DNA of 64,000 nucleotides from positions 2,921,653 through 2,985,652 of the forward strand of contig LM994670.1 in assembly GCA_000753455.2 (NCBI GenBank). The letters are read 5' to 3'. Under the pieces are notes generated by a model. The model had not been told where the DNA came from. It did no database searches and was given only the letters and a program-made list of their open reading frames with translations. Position 1 is the stretch's first letter. The number at the start of each line of letters is the position of its first letter. Shown in pieces: positions 36,084 through 43,993 of the stretch. The stretch is from Clostridium jeddahitimonense (GTDB taxonomy: Bacteria; Bacillota; Clostridia; Clostridiales; Clostridiaceae). A program made the position numbers and the translations under genes.

Positions 36084-37328
36084 TTATTTTATAATTCTAG
36101 GGATTAACAAATTAAATTCTGTTCCTTCAGCAATTTTTGAAGTCAACTTAACTTTTATATCTAAAGTCTTTGCAATAGATTTTAATAAACTTAAACCTAT
36201 CCCACTTCCACTAATACTCTTAACTCTTACGTCAGCACTTCTAAAGAATCTATCAAAAATACGCTCTTGTTCTTCTTCTTTTATTCCAATTCCATTATCT
36301 TTCACTGTTACTTTTATATTTTTACCTAGATCTTCAAATATAAGCTGTATATTTCCATCTTCCTTCGTATATTTAAATGCATTTTCGATTAATATTATAA
36401 TCATTCTCTTAATTTTATTATAATCCCAATTTACCTTTGTATTATCATCTAATTTTCTTATAATATCAAAAGATTTTTCTTGTATTTCTGCTAAATCCAC
36501 ATAAAACTCACTTACATCTGTTATAAATTCATCTAAAGAAAACTCTGTAATATTAACACTTCCATCTACATCTTCTTTGGATAACAATAATAAGTCACTA
36601 TTTAACTTCTCTAATCCTCTTACTTCACTCATCATCTTAGATATATGATCAAAGTTATTATCTATTGTATCTCCCCACTTATTAGCTAAAAGTTCAAGCT
36701 TTCCTCTTATAACAGCTAATGGCGTCCTCATCTCATGAGATGCATCTTGAACAAAAAATACTTGCTTATCATAAGCTTCCTTTACAGGCTTCATTATTTT
36801 TGATGAAAGATAATAAGATAATATAAGAGCTATAATAATTAAAATAATAAAACTTAAAACTATAGAGCTCATAAGTTGATTTACTGATTGTATCTCTGAG
36901 TCCACATTTATTATGAGAGATATTTTCAAGTCATTGAAGTGAAATTTTATTCCCCTAAAAGTATAATCTCCAGATGTGAAAGTAACTATCTTATCTTCTG
37001 TGTTTTCCGGAAAATCTGGTAAATTTTCCGAATCAAAATAGTAATTTTGATTCACTAAAGCAACACCATTTCCACCTTGTACCACCATAATAATATTAGG
37101 TGGTAGCTTAGGTATTCCTCTCCAATCCCGGCCATCTATACCCCTACTTAACACATTTGTATATACATTTCTTTCGTCCATAAGCTGCTTATCTATATGA
37201 CTAAATACTATAGAAGTATATAAAGTTTTAGTTATTATTGCGAAGATTAAAAGACATAGAAAAACTATAACTGTACTTAAAACTGTTACTTTTCTTTTAG
37301 TCTTAAAAAATATATCCTTTTTCCTCAT
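36084..37328 (-). CDS. Sensor histidine kinase (OmpR-type partner)
   Basis: A 414-residue membrane kinase. There are two membrane helices (about 14-36 and 150-172) around a 110-residue extracellular sensor. The H-box is FVQDASHEMRTPLAVIRG, the N-box IENAFKYT, G1 DNGIGI and G2 GSGIGLSL. It phosphorylates the response regulator encoded 2 bp upstream. The ATG follows the regulator stop almost directly, indicating translational coupling. The signal is unknown. The CotH remnant downstream suggests a former spore-coat or polyphosphate-linked cluster. Confidence 0.92.
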   Translation of the reverse strand: MRKKDIFFKTKRKVTVLSTVIVFLCLLIFAIITKTLYTSIVFSHIDKQLMDERNVYTNVLSRGIDGRDWRGIPKLPPNIIMVVQGGNGVALVNQNYYFDSENLPDFPENTEDKIVTFTSGDYTFRGIKFHFNDLKISLIINVDSEIQSVNQLMSSIVLSFIILIIIALILSYYLSSKIMKPVKEAYDKQVFFVQDASHEMRTPLAVIRGKLELLANKWGDTIDNNFDHISKMMSEVRGLEKLNSDLLLLSKEDVDGSVNITEFSLDEFITDVSEFYVDLAEIQEKSFDIIRKLDDNTKVNWDYNKIKRMIIILIENAFKYTKEDGNIQLIFEDLGKNIKVTVKDNGIGIKEEEQERIFDRFFRSADVRVKSISGSGIGLSLLKSIAKTLDIKVKLTSKIAEGTEFNLLIPRIIK

Positions 37329-37330
37329 AA

Positions 37331-38014
37331 TTAATCCTCAATACTTTCGTCCATTAAATACCCCATACCTCTTTTAGTTACTATATATTTATCATAATCA
37401 TACTTGCTTAAATTCTTTCTAAGTCTACTCATATAAACCTCTATTATCTCGGTAGAAGCATCGCTATTATATCCACAAATATTATCAAAAATTTGTTCTT
37501 TAAATAGAAGAACACCTTTATTCATAATTAGATATTCTAAAAGATTATATAATTTTTCATTTAATTCTATTTCAACATCTTTAATATATACTCTTTTAGT
37601 TTTCATATTAACTTCCATATCTTTAAACTGAAGTAAGTTAGAGCTTTTAATTTTTCCTATACTTTTTAAAATAGCTATAATTCTAGCTTTTAGTTCCTCC
37701 ATATAAAAAGGTTTTGTAAGGTAATCATTTGCTCCTAAATTAAAAGCCTTAAGCTTATCTCCCAGTTCTTCTTTTGCTGTTAAAACTATTACAGCTGTAT
37801 CTATTCCCTTCTTTGACATATGATTAAGTACGCCCATTCCATCAATTTCAGGAAGCATTAAATCCAAAATGATAATATCAAAATCATACAACTCTAAATA
37901 ATCTATAGCATCTCTTCCATTATATACATTTTTAATATCCATCTCATTTTCAAAATACTCTAATATATTCTCACTAATCTTTTCATTATCTTCTACTAAT
38001 AATACCTTTATCAT
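37331..38014 (-). CDS. OmpR-family response regulator
   Basis: A 227-residue regulator. The receiver domain has acidic residues VEDNE, the phospho-Asp in DIIILDLMLPEIDG and Lys in TKPFYMEEL. The C-terminal winged helix DNA-binding domain (about 130-227) ends YIVTKRGMGYLMD. The start at 38014 follows GGAGGAATTAGCG, which itself contains the longer start codon. A strong inverted repeat lies about 70-100 bp upstream. Confidence 0.93.
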   Translation of the reverse strand: MIKVLLVEDNEKISENILEYFENEMDIKNVYNGRDAIDYLELYDFDIIILDLMLPEIDGMGVLNHMSKKGIDTAVIVLTAKEELGDKLKAFNLGANDYLTKPFYMEELKARIIAILKSIGKIKSSNLLQFKDMEVNMKTKRVYIKDVEIELNEKLYNLLEYLIMNKGVLLFKEQIFDNICGYNSDASTEIIEVYMSRLRKNLSKYDYDKYIVTKRGMGYLMDESIED

Positions 38015-38080
38015 CGCTAATTCCTCCATAATAAGCTATAGTTTTCCTTATTATTTTTTATAAGAGTAATTATAGCTTAC

Positions 38081-38117
38081 ATTTCTGTACACTACCTTAA
38101 CTAATATGTACAGAAAT
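38081..38117. promoter_or_regulatory. Inverted repeat upstream of the two-component operon, candidate operator
   Basis: ATTTCTGTACA (38081-38091) and TGTACAGAAAT (38107-38117) form a perfect 11-bp inverted repeat with a 15-base spacer. On the - strand it abuts a TATAAT with a poor -35. A T-run follows only on the + strand, where no gene would need terminating, so an operator is more likely than a terminator. Confidence 0.5.
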
Positions 38118-38140
38118 TTTTTCTAAAGTCTACCTAAATT

Positions 38141-38668
38141 CTAAATGAATATTTTTTTATATTCATCCTCAAGTATGGACATTATATATACATCTTTATA
38201 CTCATTTTCTATAAAGATGCCGTCTCTTTTTAATCCTTCAACCTTAAAACCTGCCTTTTCATACATCCTTTTAGCTCTTGGATTATAATCAAAAACTTCT
38301 AACTCTACTCTATGTAGCTTCAACTCTTCAAATGCAACTCTTAATACTTCTAAAGTTGCCTTATATCCTATTCCTTGACCACATAAATCTTTATTGAATA
38401 TAGCTATTCTAAAACCACAACTCCTATTATCATAATCTATATCATTTAATACTACTTCCCCTAAAATATTATTATCTAAATCACAAATAATAAAATCTTC
38501 TCTTGAATCATCTTCTACTATTCTTTCAATATAGCTATATACTTGTTCTTTTATCGGATTGTTTATTGTCCCTGTATAGTACATAACCTCTTTATCAGGG
38601 TTTTTAAAGCCACTATTCCAATACTTTTCTTTATCTTCTATTGATAATTTTCCTAATTTTATCTCCAT
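38141..38668 (-). CDS. GNAT-family N-acetyltransferase (RimJ/RimL-like)
   Basis: A 175-residue acetyltransferase of the Acetyltransf_3 type. The acetyl-CoA binding segment is RIAIFNKDLCGQGIGYKATL followed by a C-terminal beta-bulge motif HRVELEVFDYNPRAKRMYEKAG. It would acetylate a protein N-terminus or small amine; the substrate is unknown. The start at 38668 follows GGTGGAGATTATT. Confidence 0.9.
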   Translation of the reverse strand: MEIKLGKLSIEDKEKYWNSGFKNPDKEVMYYTGTINNPIKEQVYSYIERIVEDDSREDFIICDLDNNILGEVVLNDIDYDNRSCGFRIAIFNKDLCGQGIGYKATLEVLRVAFEELKLHRVELEVFDYNPRAKRMYEKAGFKVEGLKRDGIFIENEYKDVYIMSILEDEYKKIFI

Positions 38669-38746
38669 AATAATCTCCACCATTTTTATATTTGGTTTTA
38701 TTTTACCATATAAAGTAATCTAAACAAATAAATAAAGGATGTCCAA

Positions 38747-39298
38747 TTATATCTTTTCTAATATCTCATCAACTATTTCTCTTATAGTTTTCCTTCTATC
38801 CATAGCCTGTTTTTGAATATATCTAAAAGCTTCTTCTTCACTAAAAGATTCTCTTTCCATTAATTTACCTTTTGCTTTATCTATAAATTTCCTATCTGCA
38901 ATCTTCTGCTCTAAAGTGTTAATTTTTTTCTTATATAACCCAAATCTTCTTTCACTTTGTATAATCATATCTATAGAATTAAGAAGTATTAAATTATTTA
39001 TAGGGCTTGTTATGCAAAAAATATCAGTTTGTTCCTGTATATAAGCTTTATGTTGCTCATTAACTATAGCTAAAAAACTAGTTAATTCTCCTATATTATT
39101 GTAGACATCCATAATTGTCATATCTATTAGCTTATATCCAATTAAAACAATGCTTATATCATTAATTCTAACTATTCTTATAAGCTCATTTCCCGATTTT
39201 GTAGTAGCAACTATATAATATCCTTCGTTAGCTAAAATATTTCTCAATTTTTCTGAAACCTCTAAATTATTAATGGCTATTACAATTCTTTCTTGCAT
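38747..39298 (-). CDS. nitR: ANTAR-domain antiterminator (NitR-type) downstream of glnA
   Basis: A 183-residue protein with an N-terminal receiver-like domain (about 1-120) and a C-terminal ANTAR RNA-binding domain (about 130-183; KAKGKLMERESFSEEEAF, then IQKQAMDRRKTIREI). The receiver lacks the acidic pocket and the usual phospho-Asp (the segment reads SIVLIGYKLID), so it is probably not phosphorylated. In Clostridium saccharobutylicum a similar gene, nitR, lies after glnA and controls it by antitermination. Gene order and the leader terminator of glnA support the same role here. AGGGGAAA-type sequence precedes the ATG. Confidence 0.85.
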   Translation of the reverse strand: MQERIVIAINNLEVSEKLRNILANEGYYIVATTKSGNELIRIVRINDISIVLIGYKLIDMTIMDVYNNIGELTSFLAIVNEQHKAYIQEQTDIFCITSPINNLILLNSIDMIIQSERRFGLYKKKINTLEQKIADRKFIDKAKGKLMERESFSEEEAFRYIQKQAMDRRKTIREIVDEILEKI

Positions 39299-39410
39299 AT
39301 TTCCCCTCCAATCAAACAGATATTAGAAATAATATTAAGTAAAAATTCTTTCAGCTTAAATATATGTTATACCTTTAGTTGATAGACGTTAAGTATTCGC
39401 TACACTCATA

Positions 39411-39492
39411 AGAGAAATGTGCACTTTATGCAGAGAAATATAAGTCTTTGACATAGTCAAACATTTCTCTGTGTGCTAACACGTATTTCTCT
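39411..39492. repeat. Nested inverted repeats in the glnA-nitR spacer
   Basis: AGAGAAAT occurs twice forward (39411 and 39432) and twice reversed (39463-39470 and 39485-39492), around a core TTTGAC-ATA-GTCAAA (39447-39461). The arms can pair in nested form or in an alternative cross-pairing (39411-39420 with 39461-39470 is a perfect 10 bp). The spacer is 213 bp with no gene. Confidence 0.7.
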
Positions 39493-39511
39493 TTAGAGCG
39501 TAGCTCCAACT

Positions 39512-40843
39512 CTAATATTGTTCTAAATAATTATCGATTTCCCATGGAGTTACTTTAGTTCTATACTCATCCCATTCTATCTTTTTAGCTTTAATATAGT
39601 TGTAAAAAGTATGATCACCTAAAGTTTTTCTTATTAATTCGCTTTCTTCCATATATTTAACAGATTCTTCTAAGCTTCCTGGTAAATTCTCTATACCATC
39701 TTCATGTCTTTCTTCAACACTCATACCAAATATATTCTTTTCTATTGATGCTGGTGGTGTTAAATTATTTTTAATACCATCTAATCCTGCTGCTAAAAGA
39801 CAAGCTAAAGCTAAATACGGGTTTGCACTTGGATCTGGACATCTTAATTCTATTCTTGTACCTGCTCCCCTAGTTGCTGGAACTCTTATAAGTGGACTTC
39901 TATTTTTAGCAGACCATGCAATATAAACTGGAGCTTCATAATCAGGTACTAATCTCTTATAAGAATTAACTAATGGATTGGTTATAGCAGCTAATTCTTT
40001 TACATGCTTCATAAGTCCAGCTATAAAGCTATATGCATCTTTGCTTAAAGCTAATCTATCACCTTCATCATAAAATGCATTCTTACCACCTTTCATAAGC
40101 GACATATTTACATGCATTCCTGATCCATTTATTCCAAAGAAAGGCTTAGGCATAAATGTTGCATATACTCCATGTCTTTGAGCTACTGATTTAACTACTA
40201 ACTTAAATGTCATAATACTATCTGCTGTAGTTAATGCATCAGCATATTTAAAATCTATTTCATTTTGTCCATAAGCTACTTCATGGTGAGAAGCTTCTAT
40301 TTCAAAGCCCATATCTTCTAACATCATACACATATCTCTTCTTGCATTTTCTGCACCTTCTAATGGACTTAAATCAAAATATCCTGTTTTATCTTGAGTT
40401 TCTAACTTTGGTCTTCCCTTTTCATCAGTTTCTAATAAGAAGAATTCACATTCTGGACCTACATTAAAGCTATATCCCATATCCGCTGCTTCTTTTAATA
40501 CTTTCTTTAAGATATTTCTTGGATCCCCTTCAAAAGCATGTCCTTCTGGAGTATAAATATCACAAATTAATCTAGCTACTCTTCCATGTTGTGGTCTCCA
40601 TGGTAATATAGAAAATGTATCTAAGTCTGGTCTTAAATACATGTCTGATTCTTCAATTCTTACAAATCCTGAAATAGATGAACCATCAAACATTATATTA
40701 TTATCTAAAGCCTTCTCTAATTGTCTATCGGTAATAGCTACATTTTTTAAAAATCCAAATATATCTGTGAATTGTAGTCTTATAAACTTAACATCATTCT
40801 CCTCTACTAATCTTAAAATATCTTTCCTTGTATACTTTGCCAT
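39512..40843 (-). CDS. glnA: Glutamine synthetase, type I
   Basis: A 443-residue GSI-alpha enzyme, full length, that makes glutamine from glutamate, ammonia and ATP. Motifs seen include [19 protein letters not shown], the metal-site region [29 protein letters not shown], and the adenine/ATP site [11 protein letters not shown]. The class lacks the tyrosine adenylylation loop of GSI-beta. GGGGGAAGATATT precedes the ATG. The leader holds a Rho-independent terminator that overlaps an ANTAR-type hairpin, so expression is likely set by nitR encoded downstream. Confidence 0.95.
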   Translation of the reverse strand: MAKYTRKDILRLVEENDVKFIRLQFTDIFGFLKNVAITDRQLEKALDNNIMFDGSSISGFVRIEESDMYLRPDLDTFSILPWRPQHGRVARLICDIYTPEGHAFEGDPRNILKKVLKEAADMGYSFNVGPECEFFLLETDEKGRPKLETQDKTGYFDLSPLEGAENARRDMCMMLEDMGFEIEASHHEVAYGQNEIDFKYADALTTADSIMTFKLVVKSVAQRHGVYATFMPKPFFGINGSGMHVNMSLMKGGKNAFYDEGDRLALSKDAYSFIAGLMKHVKELAAITNPLVNSYKRLVPDYEAPVYIAWSAKNRSPLIRVPATRGAGTRIELRCPDPSANPYLALACLLAAGLDGIKNNLTPPASIEKNIFGMSVEERHEDGIENLPGSLEESVKYMEESELIRKTLGDHTFYNYIKAKKIEWDEYRTKVTPWEIDNYLEQY

Positions 40844-40867
40844 AATATCTTCCCCCTTTATAATAAA

Positions 40868-40912
40868 AAAGACGCCAATAGAATAGGGCTTATCCCTCTA
40901 TCGAACGTCTTT
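40868..40912 (-). terminator. Leader terminator of glnA, overlapping an ANTAR-type hairpin
   Basis: Outer stem AAAGACG / CGTCTTT (40868-40874 with 40906-40912) plus an inner stem gives a strong hairpin, followed by a T-run on the - strand at 40865-40870. As transcribed, its first arm overlaps the small hairpin GAAC-AAAGAC-GTTC (40903-40916), whose six-base loop has A at position 1 and G at position 4, the ANTAR recognition rule. The two cannot form together. Confidence 0.82.
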
Positions 40913-40944
40913 GTTCACTCAAAATATTAATTTAATATATTGAT

Positions 40945-40976
40945 ATTATATAACCATTTTATAGAAAACGGAACAA
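40945..40976 (-). promoter_or_regulatory. Candidate glnA promoter
   Basis: On the - strand TTGTTC (40971-40976) lies 18 bases before TATATA (40947-40952) and 20 bases before TATAAT (40945-40950). Transcription would begin near 40938, leaving a leader of about 95 bases that includes the terminator. Confidence 0.45.
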
Positions 40977-41132
40977 TTTTTTATAATTTTTATTTAAAGT
41001 TTTTTATTTTTATAGAACCATTCAACTAATCTCACCCTTATATTATTTAATAATTAAATAATTATCTTATTAAATAGATTCATTTCGTGAAAGTCATGAA
41101 CCACTTTGTGAGCATAGTGAACAACTTATTTA

Positions 41133-41441
41133 TTATTTTCCCTTTTCTATAAACTCTTCTATTTTCTTCTTAGGATTAAAGCCTATCATTCTACGAATGA
41201 ATTCTCCATCCTTCAATAAAACTAAAGTTGGTATTGATTGTATTTGATAATATGATGCTATCCTTCTTGAATCATCTATATTTACTTTAACAACCTTAAC
41301 ATCTTTATTTTCTTTATTTATTTGCTCTAAAACTGGAGAAAGCATCTTGCATGGACCACACCATTCTGCATAAAAATCTACTAAAACTAAACCATATTTA
41401 ACTTCATTTACAAATTCGGATTCATTTATAACCTTCATCAT
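41133..41441 (-). CDS. trxA: Thioredoxin
   Basis: A 102-residue classical thioredoxin with the redox motif WCGPCK near residue 28, the cis-Pro in SIPTLVLL, and the expected length. It reduces disulfides in cytosolic proteins. No reductase gene is next to it. AGGAG precedes the two adjacent ATG codons; the first is used here. A CRP-like palindrome lies about 100 bp upstream. Confidence 0.95.
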   Translation of the reverse strand: MMKVINESEFVNEVKYGLVLVDFYAEWCGPCKMLSPVLEQINKENKDVKVVKVNIDDSRRIASYYQIQSIPTLVLLKDGEFIRRMIGFNPKKKIEEFIEKGK

Positions 41442-41535
41442 TTACACTCCTATTAATTATTAACATGATAAATTGATTATCACTTAATAAATTATATTCA
41501 CGCTAGCATTAATTGTTATACTTTATAGAACCCTC

Positions 41536-41552
41536 ATGTGATTTTGTCACAT
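41536..41552. promoter_or_regulatory. CRP/Rex-like palindrome upstream of trxA
   Basis: ATGTGATTTTGTCACAT, 6-bp inverted arms around 5 bases, lies between the carboxypeptidase terminator and trxA. It resembles TGTGA-N-TCACA operators, but the spacing of 5 is one shorter than a CRP site. Confidence 0.4.
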
Positions 41553-41555
41553 AAA

Positions 41556-41604
41556 AAAGCTAGTTTAATTGGAATAGACCTATATCCTACCTTAAACTAG
41601 CTTT
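41556..41604 (-). terminator. Terminator after the VanY-type gene
   Basis: A 13-bp stem AAAGCTAGTTTAA / TTAAACTAGCTTT (41556-41568 with 41592-41604) with a T-run on the - strand. Confidence 0.85.
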
Positions 41605-41613
41605 AAATTTACT

Positions 41614-42450
41614 TTATCTTTCTAAATATTCCTCTAAAGTGATTCCTTTACTCATTATTTCTTCTGCTACATCAACACCAACATATCTTAAATGCCATGG
41701 TTCATAGTCATATCCAGTTATATCTTCCTTCCCTTTAGGATATCTAAGTATAAATCCATAATTAGTCATATTATCCATAATCCATTGGAAGGCCATTGTA
41801 TTTTCAAAACCTTCATCTAGACTTAAATATTCATCAGATAGCAAGTCCATTACTAACCCTGTCTGATGTTCACTTGTTCCTGGTATAGCAACATAATTAT
41901 TAGTATATTCTTGCCCTTCTGTTGCTACACTTCTATCATATACAACCTTTTGATAATCATATGATCTATATCCAGAGATTGCAATTAAGTTTATTCCATC
42001 TTCCTCAGCATCATTAAACATATTTTCTAAAGCATTTGCTGCATCTAATCTCATTTCTCTACACATATCATCAGCTACTCTAAATTTCACATTTGGTATT
42101 ACTAAATCTGGTGGAATATAATTTTCATTTATACCACTATTTTTATTAATAAGCATTAAATAATCATTTGATTCTTCTTTAATATTATCAGATTTTACTT
42201 TCGTATTTTCTGAAGTATTATTTTCTTGTGTATTACTATTGCTTCTAGTGTTATCTTCACTATTACTTAAACCGTTTTTCTCCTCAATTATTGCACCTGC
42301 TACAGTCTGTTGTTTACATAAATTATCTATTTTATAAATTCCAAAAGTTGTTATAATAATTGTGCCTATTATTATATAACTTCTATTTCTTTTTCTAATT
42401 TTATTTTTTTTAATTCTATTACCAACCTTATCCTTAGTCTCTATCGGCAT
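41614..42450 (-). CDS. D-alanyl-D-alanine carboxypeptidase, M15 family (VanY-like)
   Basis: A 278-residue membrane-anchored exoenzyme. An N-terminal transmembrane anchor (about 22-40) is followed by an Asn/Ser/Glu-rich linker and the M15B peptidase domain (about 110-278). Zinc-binding motifs are SEHQTGLVMDL and EPWHLRYVG, with the upstream YRSYDYQKVVYD region typical of VanY/DdcY. It trims the terminal D-Ala from peptidoglycan stem peptides. The ribosome binding site GGAGGAG lies about 12 bases before ATG 42450, slightly far, and an in-frame stop rules out a longer start. No vancomycin-resistance partners lie nearby, so a housekeeping role is more likely. Confidence 0.9.
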   Translation of the reverse strand: MPIETKDKVGNRIKKNKIRKRNRSYIIIGTIIITTFGIYKIDNLCKQQTVAGAIIEEKNGLSNSEDNTRSNSNTQENNTSENTKVKSDNIKEESNDYLMLINKNSGINENYIPPDLVIPNVKFRVADDMCREMRLDAANALENMFNDAEEDGINLIAISGYRSYDYQKVVYDRSVATEGQEYTNNYVAIPGTSEHQTGLVMDLLSDEYLSLDEGFENTMAFQWIMDNMTNYGFILRYPKGKEDITGYDYEPWHLRYVGVDVAEEIMSKGITLEEYLER

Positions 42451-42557
42451 CTAATTAGTTCTCCTCCATATTTACTTTTCTGATTTTTTAAAGTATAAAC
42501 TTTCATATTGATTTTATAATATAATTATTACAAATAGATGTCAAAGCCAATTTATTG

Positions 42558-43856
42558 TTAATACTCTAACTCGTTTGCAATCTCTGGTACAATAATTGCC
42601 AGTTCTAAAACCGCTATACATAATCCAACCCATAGAGTCGCAAATAAATATGCGGCAATTACTCCACTAGCGTTTTGAATTTTTAAATATATATCACTTA
42701 TCCCTACGAATGCACAAACTGTTATAAGTATAGTAATAGTTATAGCCTTAATAAATTTATTCTCACTTTGCCTTAATATATAATATGTAATAATCCCTAA
42801 CAAAATAGAAACTATAAATACATCTTTACTGGGAAAACTATTATTTATATTACCTATAACTACAATAGCCGAACTCCTCTTTAATATATAATTTGAAATA
42901 TTAACAAATATTTCTCCTCCTAGGATTGTGAAAATTATAAATAATACATTTTTAACTTTATGATTTTTCTTTAATATTATCCATCCGACTATTAATACAC
43001 TTATCAATATTACAATATAATCAGACGAAATATATTTAAAGCCACTTATAGACTCTATAAAAGTCCTATACATAGTATTCTCTAACACTATATATACAAA
43101 ATTATCAAAGATACTCATTTCATTTGATAAAAATTCGTCTATTAATTTGAAAGTAAATATTACTAATGCTATATAGGTCATAGCTACAATAAATATACAA
43201 ACTTCAATTCTCCTAATTGAATTATAAATTAGGACCACATTATTTATAACTAAATATAAATGTTTCTTTATACTTTCTTTATATTTTTTATAGATATATA
43301 TTGATATGGCTACAATTCCTAATAATATTGCTCCTATAATTAAATATTTAGTAGCATATTTATGAAGGGAATCCCAACTTGACCCTAACGCTTTTCCTAT
43401 AGTAATAAATGTTGCTGACCAAATAAGTGCACCTATATACCCATGAGCTGCAAATTTTACATATGATACATTAGTTATTCCTGAAACATAACCTGTTATA
43501 TGTCTTACCCCTGGTATAAAATAAGCTATAGTTAATAACTTATTTCCAAATCTATCAAACCATCCAGATATTTTTTCTAACTTTTCTGGTGTTAGTCCAA
43601 CATACTTACCATACTTATGAAAAAATGGCATCCCTAAAGATTTCCCAATAAAATAAGATGTTGTTATTCCAGAAACAACTCCTAATGTTGCTACTAGGAT
43701 AGTAAAAAAATAATTTAACCTTCCTTGATAAATTAGAAATCCACAATATCCCATCATTATCTCCCCCGGCAATGGTAACGCTATTAACTCTAAAAATAAT
43801 GATATAAAAATAATGATATAGCCATAGCTATTTAATAGCTCTTTAAACTTATCCAT
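42558..43856 (-). CDS. DedA-family membrane protein fused to a degenerate PAP2-like domain
   Basis: A 432-residue protein with two membrane domains. Residues 1-205 are DedA/SNARE-associated (LPLPGEIMMGYCGF, FIPGVRHITGYVSGI), a family involved in lipid scrambling and envelope integrity. Residues about 215-432 align with PAP2 phosphatases, but every catalytic motif is changed: PSGH reads PSKD (342-345), and SR-x5-H-x3-D reads SD-x5-Q-x3-G (387-398). The R of KxxxxxxRP is also gone. DedA-PAP2 fusions are known; one without catalysis suggests a lipid-binding or structural role. AGGAG precedes the ATG. It forms its own transcription unit after the sensor kinase gene. Confidence 0.85.
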   Translation of the reverse strand: MDKFKELLNSYGYIIIFISLFLELIALPLPGEIMMGYCGFLIYQGRLNYFFTILVATLGVVSGITTSYFIGKSLGMPFFHKYGKYVGLTPEKLEKISGWFDRFGNKLLTIAYFIPGVRHITGYVSGITNVSYVKFAAHGYIGALIWSATFITIGKALGSSWDSLHKYATKYLIIGAILLGIVAISIYIYKKYKESIKKHLYLVINNVVLIYNSIRRIEVCIFIVAMTYIALVIFTFKLIDEFLSNEMSIFDNFVYIVLENTMYRTFIESISGFKYISSDYIVILISVLIVGWIILKKNHKVKNVLFIIFTILGGEIFVNISNYILKRSSAIVVIGNINNSFPSKDVFIVSILLGIITYYILRQSENKFIKAITITILITVCAFVGISDIYLKIQNASGVIAAYLFATLWVGLCIAVLELAIIVPEIANELEY

Positions 43857-43934
43857 TAATAATCTCCTAAATAATATATTTATCTCTATATTATCTTCTC
43901 TTTATTTAAATAATTAATTCTAGATTGCATAAAA

Positions 43935-43964
43935 AAGAAGATGCCTTTAAATTGACATCTTCTT
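43935..43964 (-). terminator. Terminator after the propeller sensor kinase gene
   Basis: A 9-bp stem AAGAAGATG / CATCTTCTT (43935-43943 with 43956-43964), followed by TTTTTT on the - strand. Confidence 0.88.
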
Positions 43965-43993
43965 CATTATAAATTAACTATAAATTTGAATCT

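Noticed and set aside
41614..42450. Part of a vancomycin-resistance cluster
   Set aside because: Only the VanY-type gene is present; no VanH, ligase, VanX or VanRS genes lie nearby.
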